DNA from: Gloeobacter kilaueensis JS1
GTDB taxonomy: Bacteria > Cyanobacteriota > Cyanobacteriia > Gloeobacterales > Gloeobacteraceae
NCBI RefSeq assembly: GCF_000484535.1
Contig: NC_022600.1
Location: forward strand, 2,604,001 to 2,668,000
Direction: 5' to 3'
Length of the DNA stretch: 64,000 nucleotides
Part shown: positions 11,570 through 19,984 of the stretch, in pieces
Layout: every line of letters begins with the position of its first letter
Numbering within the stretch: the first letter of the stretch is position 1
The notes under the pieces: generated by a model
Seen by the model: the letters and a program-made list of their open reading frames with translations, nothing else
Databases searched by the model: none
What the model was told of the DNA's origin: nothing
Translations under genes and position numbers: made by a program

Positions 11570-12721
11570 TCAGAGTGCATCGATGAGGGCTGTGGCAATG
11601 GCGAGGGCGAGATCCCTGCGCACCGCCGGTGCAGCCGGATTGCGGTTGAGCAGGTCGTCCACCTCCTTGACATCGATAAATTCGGTCTCGACCAGGCAGG
11701 CCCGGCACCGGGCGTCGCCCTCCGTGTTCCCCAGGTCCGGATCGTTTAAGACCCCCAGCCCGCCCGGCCCGGAGGTTGTATCCACCTTTACCCCCCGGTC
11801 CCTGGTGGCGGGGCGGTGGGTGCGCAGACTCCTCAAGACGGCACTTTGAACGCGGGTCGCAAACTGGAGATCCGCGTCGTAGTTGACGTTTCTGGGCCGG
11901 GAGCGAATAAAGGCTTCGGTGCCGCTACTTTGCCCATTAAAAGCGTTGAAGTGCAGGCTCAAAAACAGATCGGCATTTTTTGCCTTCGCCGTTCTGGCCC
12001 GCGCCTGGATGCCGATATTGACATCGGAGCTGCGGGTGAGAAACACCTTCAGATCGTGACCGCCGGCAGCGGCCAGATCGCCCAGCGCCTGTTGAACCCG
12101 GCGGGCCAGATCGAGGGTCATCTGCTTTTCGAGGATGCCGCTGAAGCTGGTGGCATTGTTGGCCGAGCTGCCGCCCACGTTTGCAGTGCCGCCGTGGCCC
12201 GGATCGAGAACGATCACACCGCTTTTGGCCGTTCCGGCAGGTGGAGATACGACGACCGGCCCATCGGACGCATCGTCGCCCAGAGGCGCATCGTCGAGCA
12301 ATCCCGCCGCCTCAGAGAGCAGATTGAGCACCTTCTGGGCATAGCTGGGCGTCGAAGGAGCAGGCGCATAGATAGGACCGATAAATTCGATGAATTCTTG
12401 TCCGGTCGCGGTGTGGGAGCGCCAGCCCGCGTAAGGGGGCCGATCGATAAAAAACCAGTAGCCCCGGATAAAATCTTCGAGATTGCCAAAGTCGCAGTAG
12501 TCGCCCCTGCCGTCGGAGGCATCGTAGCTCACCTTGGTGGCATAGGGTTGCATCTCCTCGCGCCACTTGATGCCGCCAAAGTTGTAGTGATCTTGGGCAA
12601 GGGCAGAGGTCGCCCTGCCACTTTCCAGGAGCCATTGGGCCAGGGTCACCGCTTTTAGTTGCGGAAATTCAATCGTCAGGGCAGCGTAAAGATTGACCAG
12701 ATCCCTCAGCAAGCTGTTCAT
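11570..12721 (-). CDS. bifunctional glucosaminidase / N-acetylmuramoyl-L-alanine amidase
   Basis: 383 residues combining two murein hydrolases. The N-terminal part (about 10-140) resembles the glucosaminidase family: LAQWLLESGRATSALAQDHYNFGGIKW with the catalytic-type Glu in LESG. The C-terminal part (about 170-380) is an Amidase_3 zinc amidase: VIVLDPGHGG with the first zinc His, then the LHFNAF segment and LVETEFID with the Glu. No signal peptide is visible, which is odd for an enzyme acting on peptidoglycan. ATG at 12721 has GGAG eight bases before it. First gene of the three-gene unit leading to the pseudoprotease and IPT/TIG genes. Confidence 0.88.
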   Translation of the reverse strand: MNSLLRDLVNLYAALTIEFPQLKAVTLAQWLLESGRATSALAQDHYNFGGIKWREEMQPYATKVSYDASDGRGDYCDFGNLEDFIRGYWFFIDRPPYAGWRSHTATGQEFIEFIGPIYAPAPSTPSYAQKVLNLLSEAAGLLDDAPLGDDASDGPVVVSPPAGTAKSGVIVLDPGHGGTANVGGSSANNATSFSGILEKQMTLDLARRVQQALGDLAAAGGHDLKVFLTRSSDVNIGIQARARTAKAKNADLFLSLHFNAFNGQSSGTEAFIRSRPRNVNYDADLQFATRVQSAVLRSLRTHRPATRDRGVKVDTTSGPGGLGVLNDPDLGNTEGDARCRACLVETEFIDVKEVDDLLNRNPAAPAVRRDLALAIATALIDAL

Positions 12722-12827
12722 CGGGTGGCACTCCAGCGAAACTCACCCCAGTTGAAGGGGAGTATTGCACAGGTTTGTGATCGAGATAGTAGTAATTAGT
12801 TGCTCAAGAGAGATTTTATGCGTTTAT

Positions 12828-13496
12828 CTAGGGTTCGCGGGGCTTGCGCAGTTGCTCGATAATCTCGCGGGCGGCCTCCTTGCCCCCGAGGCCAAAGGCG
12901 ATGCCGCCGCTAATCATTACCAGGCCGACGATGCCGCCAATCAAGATATAGATCACCACCCGCGAGATGCCCAGCTCCGCCAGCGCTGCCAGCAGCGCCA
13001 GACCGTAGATGAGCGCCTGCAGCGCCGTGGCAACGTAGCCGTAGGCAGCGGGCAGACTCGCAGCGATGATCCGGCGCAAAAGGGTGCCGAAGACAACTGC
13101 CAGCAGCACGATCGCAAGGGCAGAAAAAACCTGGGGAATATAAGTAAAAAGCCCGGCGATAAACTGCTCGACCTGCGGCAGATTGGCCGCATCGGCGGCG
13201 AGCAAGATCGAGGTGACAAACAAGAACCAGTAGGTGACCTGACCACTGAGGCGGGCCGCATCGATGCGCAGGTTGGTGTTCTCGAATAGCTGAAAACCAA
13301 AATTCTCACCGAGCAACTTCTGAAAATTGACCCGCTGCAGGATGCTGCGCACAATTCGACTGAGCAGCGCAGCGATGAACCAGCCCACCAAAAAGATGAG
13401 CAGCGCAGCAATCAAATTGGGCAGATAGCGAAACAGCAGATCGACAATGCTCTGCTGAAAGCGCTGCAAGACAACGGGCCAGCCACCTGTCTCCAT
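12828..13496 (-). CDS. small mechanosensitive-channel-like membrane protein
   Basis: About 222 residues with five predicted membrane segments: LPNLIAALLIFLVGWFIAAL (about 20-40), a segment around YWFLFVTSILLAADAA, one at VFSALAIVLLAVVFGTLL, one at LIYGLALLAALAEL and one at IYILIGGIVGLVMISGGIAF, followed by the Gly-rich FGLGGKEAAREIIE tail. The helix pattern is that of the conserved TM helix repeats found in MscS relatives, but the full MscS beta domain is absent. Start placed at ATG 13496 (METGGWP), since the longer frame upstream has no hydrophobic or conserved content. It is divergent from gatB. Confidence 0.78.
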   Translation of the reverse strand: METGGWPVVLQRFQQSIVDLLFRYLPNLIAALLIFLVGWFIAALLSRIVRSILQRVNFQKLLGENFGFQLFENTNLRIDAARLSGQVTYWFLFVTSILLAADAANLPQVEQFIAGLFTYIPQVFSALAIVLLAVVFGTLLRRIIAASLPAAYGYVATALQALIYGLALLAALAELGISRVVIYILIGGIVGLVMISGGIAFGLGGKEAAREIIEQLRKPREP

Positions 13497-13579
13497 AACT
13501 TCTCTTGTACCCGCCCAACCGGCAGGATGGCGCAACTGTGCCAAAATTGAGGACGAGAAGCCGTTCAAGACACTATTTT

Positions 13580-15181
13580 ATGACCAGCGCTGCCCCAGCA
13601 AAAGTGCAATACGAAGCAGTGATCGGCCTGGAAGTCCACGTGCAGCTTTCCACGGCCACCAAGTTGTTCTGCCACTGCTCGACCCAGTTCGGCAATGTGC
13701 CCAACACCAACATCTGTCCCATCTGCACCGGTCAACCGGGCACCCTGCCGGTGCTGAACGCGCAGGCCCTCGACGACGCGGTGCTCGCCGCCACAGCCCT
13801 CAACTGCCAGATCCATCCCCAGGGGATCAGCAAGTTCGATCGCAAGCAATACTTCTATCCGGATCTGCCCAAGAACTATCAAATCTCCCAGTACGATCTG
13901 CCCCTTGCCGAGCACGGCTGGCTTGAAATTCAACTGGAAGGCCAGCCTGCCAGGCGCATCGGGATTACCCGCCTGCACATGGAAGAGGACGCCGGCAAGC
14001 TCGTCCACGCCGGAGCGGAGCGGCTGTCGGGTTCTACCCACTCACTGGTCGATTTCAACCGCTCCGGGGTACCGCTGTGCGAGATCGTCTCCGAGCCGGA
14101 CATCCGCAGCGCCGCCGAAGCGGCTGCCTACGCCGAAGAGTTGCGCCGGATCGTGCGCTACCTGGGTGTGAGCGACGGCAACATGCAAGAAGGCTCGATG
14201 CGCTTCGATCTCAATATCTCGGTGCGGCCTGTGGGCCAGGACAAATTTGGCACCAAAGTCGAGGTCAAAAACCTCAACAGCTTCAACTCCCTGCAGCGGG
14301 CCGTCGAGTTCGAATTTGTCCGCCAGGTGGATTGCCTCGCATCGGGCGAGCGAATCGCCCAGGAGACGCGCCTCTGGGACGAAGCGTCGCAGCGCACGAT
14401 CTCGATGCGCTCCAAAGAAGAAGCCAACGACTACCGCTATTTTCCCGAACCGGACCTGGTGCCGATCGCCTTCAGTGCCGAGCAACTCGAAAATTATCGC
14501 GCCCGGCTGCCGGAGTTGCCCGCTCAAAAGCGGCAGCGCTACCAGCAGGAACTGGGCCTGTCGGCCTACGACGCGCGCGTCCTCACCGACGAGCGGGAGA
14601 GCGCCGAGTACTTCGAGAAGGTGGTCGCCCTCGGTGCCCCAGCCAAGCAGGCGACCAACTTCGTCACCGGGGCCATCGCCGCTTACCTCAACGAGTCGCG
14701 CGAATCGATCGCCCAGCTTAAAGTGACGCCTGAGGGCCTGGCAGAATTGCTTGCGCTCATCAACCAGGGTAAAATTAGCAACCGGATAGCTAACGAGCTT
14801 CTACCCGACTTGTTCAAGGCAGGGGGCTCCCCCCGCGCCCTCGTCGAGGAGCGCGGCCTGGTGCAAATCAGCGACCGGGGACAGCTTGAGCAGATCGTGG
14901 ACGAGGTGCTGGCAGGGGAACCCGACTCGGTGGCTGCCTACCACGGTGGCCGCACAAAAGTTTTCGGTTCCTTTGTCGGCAAGGTGATGAAAAAAACGGC
15001 TGGTCGCGCCAATCCCCAGGTGGTCAACGAGCTGTTGCTGAGCAAACTGGCCCAGCAACCGCCTGCCCCCTCCGAGGAACAGCAAACCCCTGCCGATGCC
15101 CAGACGGAGCCCCCCACACCCGGCGAGCCGCCTCAAGCACCCACCGGATCCGGGGAAGAGCCGCCAACGCCTGTTAGTTAG
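13580..15181 (+). CDS. gatB: Asp-tRNA(Asn)/Glu-tRNA(Gln) amidotransferase subunit B
   Basis: Subunit of GatCAB, which converts misacylated Glu-tRNA(Gln) to Gln-tRNA(Gln). The 533-residue protein opens with YEAVIGLEVHVQLSTATKLF, then the zinc-binding CHCSTQFG...NICPICTGQPG segment, SKFDRKQYFYPDLPKNYQISQ and VDFNRSGVPLCEIVSEPD. The tail domain ends near KTAGRANPQVVNELL. The last ~40 residues are a Pro/Glu/Gln-rich extension (begins QQPPAPSEEQQTP) beyond the usual end. Start ATG 13580 fits the family N-terminus; an upstream in-frame start would add a non-conserved leader. gatA and gatC are not adjacent. Confidence 0.96.
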   Translation: MTSAAPAKVQYEAVIGLEVHVQLSTATKLFCHCSTQFGNVPNTNICPICTGQPGTLPVLNAQALDDAVLAATALNCQIHPQGISKFDRKQYFYPDLPKNYQISQYDLPLAEHGWLEIQLEGQPARRIGITRLHMEEDAGKLVHAGAERLSGSTHSLVDFNRSGVPLCEIVSEPDIRSAAEAAAYAEELRRIVRYLGVSDGNMQEGSMRFDLNISVRPVGQDKFGTKVEVKNLNSFNSLQRAVEFEFVRQVDCLASGERIAQETRLWDEASQRTISMRSKEEANDYRYFPEPDLVPIAFSAEQLENYRARLPELPAQKRQRYQQELGLSAYDARVLTDERESAEYFEKVVALGAPAKQATNFVTGAIAAYLNESRESIAQLKVTPEGLAELLALINQGKISNRIANELLPDLFKAGGSPRALVEERGLVQISDRGQLEQIVDEVLAGEPDSVAAYHGGRTKVFGSFVGKVMKKTAGRANPQVVNELLLSKLAQQPPAPSEEQQTPADAQTEPPTPGEPPQAPTGSGEEPPTPVS

Positions 15182-15222
15182 TCGCCAAGACACCCACGCA
15201 TATGCATGGAGAACCTCCAAAA

Positions 15223-15612
15223 ATGATGTCACTGTCAAAGCTTGCCGCTTCCTCGCTGGTTGCCCTGATCGCGGTGTCGGCCCTCGGTCTGGCCGCCCAG
15301 GCCAAGCAGATCGACGTCAAGATGGGCGCTGACACCGGTCAGCTCGTCTTCGTCCCCAACAAGATCGATGCGGCTCCCGGCGACACGATCAAGTGGACGC
15401 TCAACAAGGCCGGCCCCCACAACGTCGTCTTCGACGGTGCCAAGTCAGCCGATCCGACAGCGGCCAAGGCGATCAGCCAGACCAAGCTGCTCAGCAAGCC
15501 CGGCGATTCCTACACCTCGACGATCCCGGCATCCGCCAAGAAGGGTACCTATTCCTTCCACTGCGTACCGCACCTGAGCGCCGGGATGATCGGCACGCTG
15601 ACCGTTAAATAA
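15223..15612 (+). CDS. petE: plastocyanin precursor
   Basis: Periplasmic/lumenal copper protein that carries electrons from cytochrome b6f to photosystem I. The precursor has a signal peptide (SLSKLAASSLVALIAVSALGLAAQA) and a mature part of about 105 residues. Type 1 copper ligands are visible: His in GPHNVVF, and Cys, His and Met in FHCVPHLSAGM. The ATG-ATG at 15223/15226 lies after GGAG with acceptable spacing; an ATG seven codons upstream overlaps that site and is less likely. A strong terminator follows 33 bases after the stop, so it is probably a single-gene transcript. Confidence 0.96.
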   Translation: MMSLSKLAASSLVALIAVSALGLAAQAKQIDVKMGADTGQLVFVPNKIDAAPGDTIKWTLNKAGPHNVVFDGAKSADPTAAKAISQTKLLSKPGDSYTSTIPASAKKGTYSFHCVPHLSAGMIGTLTVK

Positions 15613-15645
15613 GTCCAGCGCCGTTCGTTCAATGTCCAATAAGCC

Positions 15646-15674
15646 AAAAACCGGCCCGCGGGCCGGTTTTTTTT
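15646..15674 (+). terminator. rho-independent terminator after petE
   Basis: Perfect GC-rich inverted repeat CCGGCCCGCGGGCCGG at 15651-15666, flanked by five A on the left and eight T on the right. It lies 33 bases after the plastocyanin stop and 60 bases before pyrH, separating the two transcripts. Confidence 0.93.
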
Positions 15675-15734
15675 GATGCTGTCCCTATCGGTAGCGGTGC
15701 TATTCTTTGACAGGACCATCCGCAGTCACCAGCG

Positions 15735-16448
15735 ATGAGCATCAAGTATCGCCGCGTTCTACTGAAGTTGAGTGGAGAAGCCCTGATGGGCGATCGCGAA
15801 TTTGGCATCGATCCGGAGGTGGTCAAGATGCTGGCCGACGAGATCGCGAGGGTGGTCGAGGCCGGGGTCGAACTGGCGGTGGTCGTGGGAGGCGGCAATA
15901 TCTTCCGGGGCGTCAAGGCGAGTGCTTCCGGGATGGACCGGGCCACCGCCGACTACGTCGGGATGCTCGCCACGGTGATGAACGCCCTCACCCTCCAGGA
16001 CGCCCTGGAGCAGCAACACCAGATCCAGACGCGGCTGCTGTCGGCGATCGAGATGAAGGAGGTGGCCGAACCTTTTATCCGCCGCCGCGCCATGCGCCAC
16101 CTCGAAAAGGGACGGGTGGTGATCTTTGGTGCCGGTTCCGGCAATCCGTTTTTTACGACCGACACCACCGCTGCCCTGCGCGCCGCTGAGATCGACGCAG
16201 AGGTCATCTTCAAAGCCACCCGCGTCGATGGCATCTACGACGCGGACCCCAAGTTCAACCCGGACGCCCAACGTTACCAGACCATCAGTTTTCAACAGGT
16301 GCTCGTGCAGGATCTGCGCGTCATGGACTCGACGGCAATTGCTCTCTGCCGCGAAAACAATATCCCGATCATTGTTTTCAATGTCTTTGAGAAGGACAAT
16401 ATCTACCGGGCTGTTAGCGGCGAGGCGGTGGGCACCTATGTTTCGTAG
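15735..16448 (+). CDS. pyrH: uridylate kinase (UMP kinase)
   Basis: Phosphorylates UMP to UDP in pyrimidine nucleotide synthesis; a hexameric cytoplasmic enzyme of the amino-acid-kinase fold. The 237 residues contain [13 protein letters not shown] (about 7-19), [11 protein letters not shown] (about 54), [20 protein letters not shown] (about 75) and [18 protein letters not shown] (about 158), typical of bacterial PyrH. Starts at ATG 15735. The ribosome recycling factor gene frr, often next to pyrH, is not found downstream here. Confidence 0.97.
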   Translation: MSIKYRRVLLKLSGEALMGDREFGIDPEVVKMLADEIARVVEAGVELAVVVGGGNIFRGVKASASGMDRATADYVGMLATVMNALTLQDALEQQHQIQTRLLSAIEMKEVAEPFIRRRAMRHLEKGRVVIFGAGSGNPFFTTDTTAALRAAEIDAEVIFKATRVDGIYDADPKFNPDAQRYQTISFQQVLVQDLRVMDSTAIALCRENNIPIIVFNVFEKDNIYRAVSGEAVGTYVS

Positions 16449-16525
16449 GTTGCCGGCAGCAAATCTATGCGAGCGTGTCCGGATGATGCAAAATGGGGTG
16501 GAATTGAGCCTGATCGAGAACAGCC

Positions 16526-16726
16526 ATGGGTTTTGCCGACGTTACGATTGCTGAGCTGGCCGAAGATTATGGTCTGAGCCAGGACCAGATCTTTGCCCTG
16601 TGCAGACAATTTGGCATTCCCTTCCGCGATGCGCAGAGCTTCCTCGCCCTCGAGGACGCCAAGCAGATCATCCTGGAAGTGCGCAACCATCCTGTGGCCT
16701 TCCCCGTCGAGCCGCCCCGCAGTTGA
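16526..16726 (+). CDS. small conserved-looking hypothetical protein
   Basis: 66 residues starting GFADVTIAELAEDYGLSQDQ and containing FGIPFRDAQSFLALEDAKQI. The pattern of a short helix pair followed by a cyanobacterial-type LALEDAK segment resembles IF2_N/HTH-like small domains, but I cannot name a family with confidence. No signal peptide or membrane segment. It sits 77 bases after pyrH and 21 bases before psbV on the same strand, so co-transcription with either is possible. The Shine-Dalgarno is weak. Confidence 0.7.
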   Translation: MGFADVTIAELAEDYGLSQDQIFALCRQFGIPFRDAQSFLALEDAKQIILEVRNHPVAFPVEPPRS

Positions 16727-16747
16727 AAGAGGAGAACCGAGCACTCT

Positions 16748-17212
16748 ATGTTCAGCAAGCAGTTTGGATGGTTATCGTTGATTGCACTCGTCCTGGCGGG
16801 CTGTTCCGGTGGTCAACCGGCAGCACAGGCTCCCGCAGATACAGCGGCGGCTGCCATTCCTGAGCTGGCGAGCTTCAGCCCCGCCGACCTCAAACAGGGC
16901 AAAAAGCTCTTTGCTGCCAACTGTGGGCGCTGCCACGTCGGCGGCCAGACCTACGGCACCTACGGCAGCACCGACGTCAACCTCTCCTTTGCCCGGTTGA
17001 GTGAATCGACACCGCCGCGCAATACGGTCGATGCCCTCATCGATTACATGAAAAAACCGACGAGCTTCGACGGCAAGACAGACCTCATTAAGACCGGTGA
17101 GCACGCCTCCTACGAAGGGCTGGGCGATGACAAATTGCGCTTGATCGCCGCCCACATCATCAAAGAAGGCAAGTCCAACCCAGGTTGGGGCAAAGGCAAA
17201 AATATTCGTTAG
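16748..17212 (+). CDS. psbV: cytochrome c550 (PsbV), bis-His type, lipoprotein-like precursor
   Basis: Extrinsic heme protein of photosystem II that stabilises the Mn4CaO5 cluster. The 154-residue precursor has one c-type heme site, CGRCHVGG (about residue 56), the PsbV hallmark TPPRNTVDALIDYMKKPTSF (about 87), and a C-terminus ending NPGWGKGKNIR. A His in GEHASYEGLG (about 119) sits where the second axial ligand of PsbV is expected. The signal ends in LVLAGCSGG, a lipobox, so the mature protein may be lipid-anchored. It forms a tandem pair with the next psbV-like gene, 16 bases apart. Confidence 0.9.
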   Translation: MFSKQFGWLSLIALVLAGCSGGQPAAQAPADTAAAAIPELASFSPADLKQGKKLFAANCGRCHVGGQTYGTYGSTDVNLSFARLSESTPPRNTVDALIDYMKKPTSFDGKTDLIKTGEHASYEGLGDDKLRLIAAHIIKEGKSNPGWGKGKNIR

Positions 17213-17228
17213 CGGGTGAGAAAAAAGC

Positions 17229-17738
17229 ATGACGAAGCGGAGCTGGTATGCCCTGGGGCTGAGCAGCCTGCTGCTGGCTGCCTGCAGCACCAATGCGGGG
17301 GGCGTGCGCGACAAGTACGTCAACATCAACCTCGCAGTCCGGGGACCGGTCGATCTACCCGCCGACACCAAAGGCAACCTCCAGACTTTTACCCCCGAGG
17401 ATATCTTCGCGGGCAAAAAACTCTTCGAGTCCAATTGCCAGAACTGCCACGTCGGCGGCGTAACCACCCCGAATCCCAAAGTTTCGCTGGCGCTCGCCAA
17501 ACTGCAGGGGGCAACGCCGCCGCGCGACAACATTCAGGCCCTGGTGCAGTACATGCGCAATCCGATGAGCTACGACGGCAAAGAAGAAGTCCCCAACTGC
17601 CGCAAGGCGACCTATCTCAAAGACGACCAGCTGCAGAATCTGGCAGCTTTTGTTCTGCGGGCCGCTCAAAAGGCAAAAGGCTGGGGAACGGCGCGCCTGG
17701 AGAGCAACCAGGACTTGATGAGCACGCCGCCCAAATAA
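17229..17738 (+). CDS. psbV2: cytochrome c550-like protein with predicted His/Cys heme ligation
   Basis: 169-residue PsbV relative. The heme site is CQNCHVGG (about residue 69) and the PsbV motif is TPPRDNIQALVQYMRNPMSYDGK (about 98). Where the neighbouring PsbV has His seven residues before an Asp-Asp pair, this protein has Cys (VPNCRKATYLKDD), so the second axial ligand is predicted to be Cys. A PsbV2 of Thermosynechococcus with His/Cys ligation is known, which guides the symbol. The precursor ends its signal in SLLLAACSTN, a lipobox. The C-terminal tail after KGWGTARL is longer than in PsbV. Its stop abuts the stop of the convergent DUF2993 gene. Confidence 0.85.
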   Translation: MTKRSWYALGLSSLLLAACSTNAGGVRDKYVNINLAVRGPVDLPADTKGNLQTFTPEDIFAGKKLFESNCQNCHVGGVTTPNPKVSLALAKLQGATPPRDNIQALVQYMRNPMSYDGKEEVPNCRKATYLKDDQLQNLAAFVLRAAQKAKGWGTARLESNQDLMSTPPK

Positions 17739-18527
17739 TCAGCGGCGGGCCGCCACTGGCGTCGCCTGAATTAAATAGGTGCCCTCCAGATTCAACAGGC
17801 CGGGCTGGAGACTGATGCGGCGCAACTCCACCTCGGGACCGAGCTGGATCGGCAGATTTACCAGCGCCTCGATCGGGGCACTCTCACCGTTCTGACCCAC
17901 CAGGCGCGGATCGACCAGGCGCAACTGGTGGGCGGAGGCGACGGCGATACCGCTGGCGAGCCTGAGGGCAGCCGGTTCACCGCTCGCCAGACGCACGGTC
18001 GCCGCCGCTTCCAGCCGATCGGCGAGCAGGCGCACGTGGGGATCGCGAATTTCCATCGGTATTTCTGTCTGTCCGTCGCCACCAAACTGGGCCGGCAACT
18101 TGATCGTCAGGCCCCGAATTTGATCTTGAAAAGTCTGGGATGCCAGGTAGGTATTCACATCCTGCTCAGAAAGGCTGAGGGCCAGATCTGCCCGCACGGG
18201 CCGCTCAAGCCTCAGACCACTGATCAATCCCGAGCGCACATTCAGCCGGATGTCAGAACCGCGCATCTGCAACGAGCGCGCCGGGATGCCCTGATAGACA
18301 ATATCGCGTCCCGAAATCTCGATGCTGCGAATCTGGCCATTGACCATCTCAGCATCCGGACCATTGACAGCGACGCGCAGATCCTGCACCTGCTGGACCT
18401 GGGTACGAATCCATGCCTGCAATAGGGGGCTGAGCAGATTGCTGAACACCTGAGATTGAACGGGTAGAGAAAACACACTCAACAGCAACGCAGAGGCCGT
18501 TGCCAACACTACGGTGCGCAGGCGCAT
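17739..18527 (-). CDS. DUF2993 family envelope protein
   Basis: About 262 residues with a signal peptide (MRLRTVVLATASALLLSVFS) and a body matching the DUF2993 pattern: repeated amphipathic strands such as GQIRSIEISGRDIVYQG, LQMRGSDIRLNVRSGL and LSLSEQDVNTYLAS. Family members include the mycobacterial LmeA, a periplasmic lipid-binding protein, so a lipid-binding role at the envelope is inferred only. Start set at ATG 18527 directly before the signal peptide; an upstream in-frame ATG would add a Cys/Pro-rich stretch with no signal character. It converges with psbV2, the stops touching. Confidence 0.85.
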   Translation of the reverse strand: MRLRTVVLATASALLLSVFSLPVQSQVFSNLLSPLLQAWIRTQVQQVQDLRVAVNGPDAEMVNGQIRSIEISGRDIVYQGIPARSLQMRGSDIRLNVRSGLISGLRLERPVRADLALSLSEQDVNTYLASQTFQDQIRGLTIKLPAQFGGDGQTEIPMEIRDPHVRLLADRLEAAATVRLASGEPAALRLASGIAVASAHQLRLVDPRLVGQNGESAPIEALVNLPIQLGPEVELRRISLQPGLLNLEGTYLIQATPVAARR

Positions 18528-18632
18528 CTTGCAAGCCCTCGGACATTCTCTCCAGCATGGCATATGGCCAGGAAGCGGCTTATGTCCAAAGGGATGCATT
18601 GCACATCAAGAAAACCTGACCTTTGGGCCAGT

Positions 18633-18651
18633 CGGAGGCCGCTGGCCTCCG
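18633..18651. repeat. perfect 8-3-8 inverted repeat in a divergent intergenic region
   Basis: CGGAGGCC, GCT, GGCCTCCG: a perfect palindrome with a three-base spacer between the divergent DUF2993 and secreted-protein genes. It lacks a T-run on either side, so it is not a standard terminator. It could be a regulator-binding site or an mRNA hairpin. Confidence 0.6.
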
Positions 18652-18736
18652 GGGGGAGCGCGCTATAGTGAGATCGCTTTGCAAGTGAATGTAAAGCTTG
18701 ATACAACATCTCGCTTCACAAGAGAGTCAACAATCC

Positions 18737-19936
18737 ATGCTTCCCAAAAAGTGGTTCGGCGGCTTTGCTGCAAGCAGCTCCTGGGGGCGCTACGTACTGC
18801 CCCTGGCGCTCGCTGCCCTTGTTCCCCCAGCCGTCTTTCATCTCACCCGGCCAGCCGCCGGCCAGACAACCCAGAGCGATGTTCAAGTATCGGATCCCGG
18901 ATTGTGGGATATGGAATTTACCCACCTGCCCGGCGATAACCGCTTTGTCTGGGCGACCAACGGGGGCCAAGTCTGGATCGGCACCGTCGATCTCAATACT
19001 GGCAACTTCGTTCCGTCCTCGGGCAAAGTCACCAAAGTGACCAGCGGTGCCTATGCGCCGATTCCGGTGGGCAACGGCCCGGAGTGGGTCTTCTCCGCCG
19101 AGCACGGTCCAGAAGTGGCCTACACCGTCAAGGGTCCCAACGGTGTGCGCCAGCTCGGGCTCGCTTACCTCGACGGCAGCCAGTGGATCGCAAGCACCCT
19201 GGCCAACTCCGACAACGAAGCCGCCCCGATCGGTAGCCTCGATGTAGACGATGCCAATCCGCGCCTCGCCTACACCAAACAGATCCTCAATGGCTCAGCC
19301 ATCAAGGAGTACTGGCGTTTTACCGACTCTTCTGCCGACGAGCAGATGCCCGGCGACGGCACCCAGGGCCTGCGCTGGGTACCAGGAATGCAGGCGATCG
19401 GGGTCAACAGCAAAGTCAACGGCCAGCGCCAGGCATTTTTGTACGACATCAACAGCAAACAGTTCAAGCAGCTCACAGCCGACTCCGGCTCAAAGACGAG
19501 TGTCTTTTTCTGGCAGGCTCCCGAATACAACAACGAGCTGCTGTTCATGACGCTCATCAACAACGCCAACGTCGGCATCTACCGCCAGATTGGCGGTCAG
19601 TGGCAGCGGATCTACACCATCCAGCCCCAGTCGTACCACTACATCGAATCGCCGGAGCCTTTTGTCTATAACGGCAAGTCCTACGTCTTCATGGTGACCA
19701 AGGACAATCCAGACACAACCAACCGTACCGACCCTTCCGACGTCTGGATCGCCGGCATCGACGCGAACACGCGCTTCTACAAGCAGTGCAGCGATTCGAC
19801 CAAAAAGGTCCGCAAAGATCCGGAGTACTTTGTCACCAACAAGGGACTCTACATCTACTTTTCCGCCCCGACCAGCGACCCCAGTCAGCCCGCCGCTCAG
19901 TTCCGCTGCGATCCGGGCCTCGGAGCGCCCCAATAA
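18737..19936 (+). CDS. secreted protein of unknown function, possible beta-propeller
   Basis: About 399 residues with an N-terminal signal-like hydrophobic stretch (YVLPLALAALVPPAVFHL, about 20-37). The rest is rich in aromatic-Gly and Asp-Asn turns with repeat-like blades, for example FVWATNGGQVWIGTVDLNTG, VWVF-type strands and DVWIAGIDANTRFYKQC. This resembles six- or seven-bladed WD40/TolB-like propellers but I cannot assign a family. Start at ATG 18737 (MLPKKWFGG) precedes the hydrophobic stretch; the longer frame upstream lacks signal character. Two Cys near the C-terminus could form a disulfide. Confidence 0.75.
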   Translation: MLPKKWFGGFAASSSWGRYVLPLALAALVPPAVFHLTRPAAGQTTQSDVQVSDPGLWDMEFTHLPGDNRFVWATNGGQVWIGTVDLNTGNFVPSSGKVTKVTSGAYAPIPVGNGPEWVFSAEHGPEVAYTVKGPNGVRQLGLAYLDGSQWIASTLANSDNEAAPIGSLDVDDANPRLAYTKQILNGSAIKEYWRFTDSSADEQMPGDGTQGLRWVPGMQAIGVNSKVNGQRQAFLYDINSKQFKQLTADSGSKTSVFFWQAPEYNNELLFMTLINNANVGIYRQIGGQWQRIYTIQPQSYHYIESPEPFVYNGKSYVFMVTKDNPDTTNRTDPSDVWIAGIDANTRFYKQCSDSTKKVRKDPEYFVTNKGLYIYFSAPTSDPSQPAAQFRCDPGLGAPQ

Positions 19937-19984
19937 TACCGGGCCGGGTGCTGCTGGGCCAGGAACCGGATAAAATGTTAAGCA

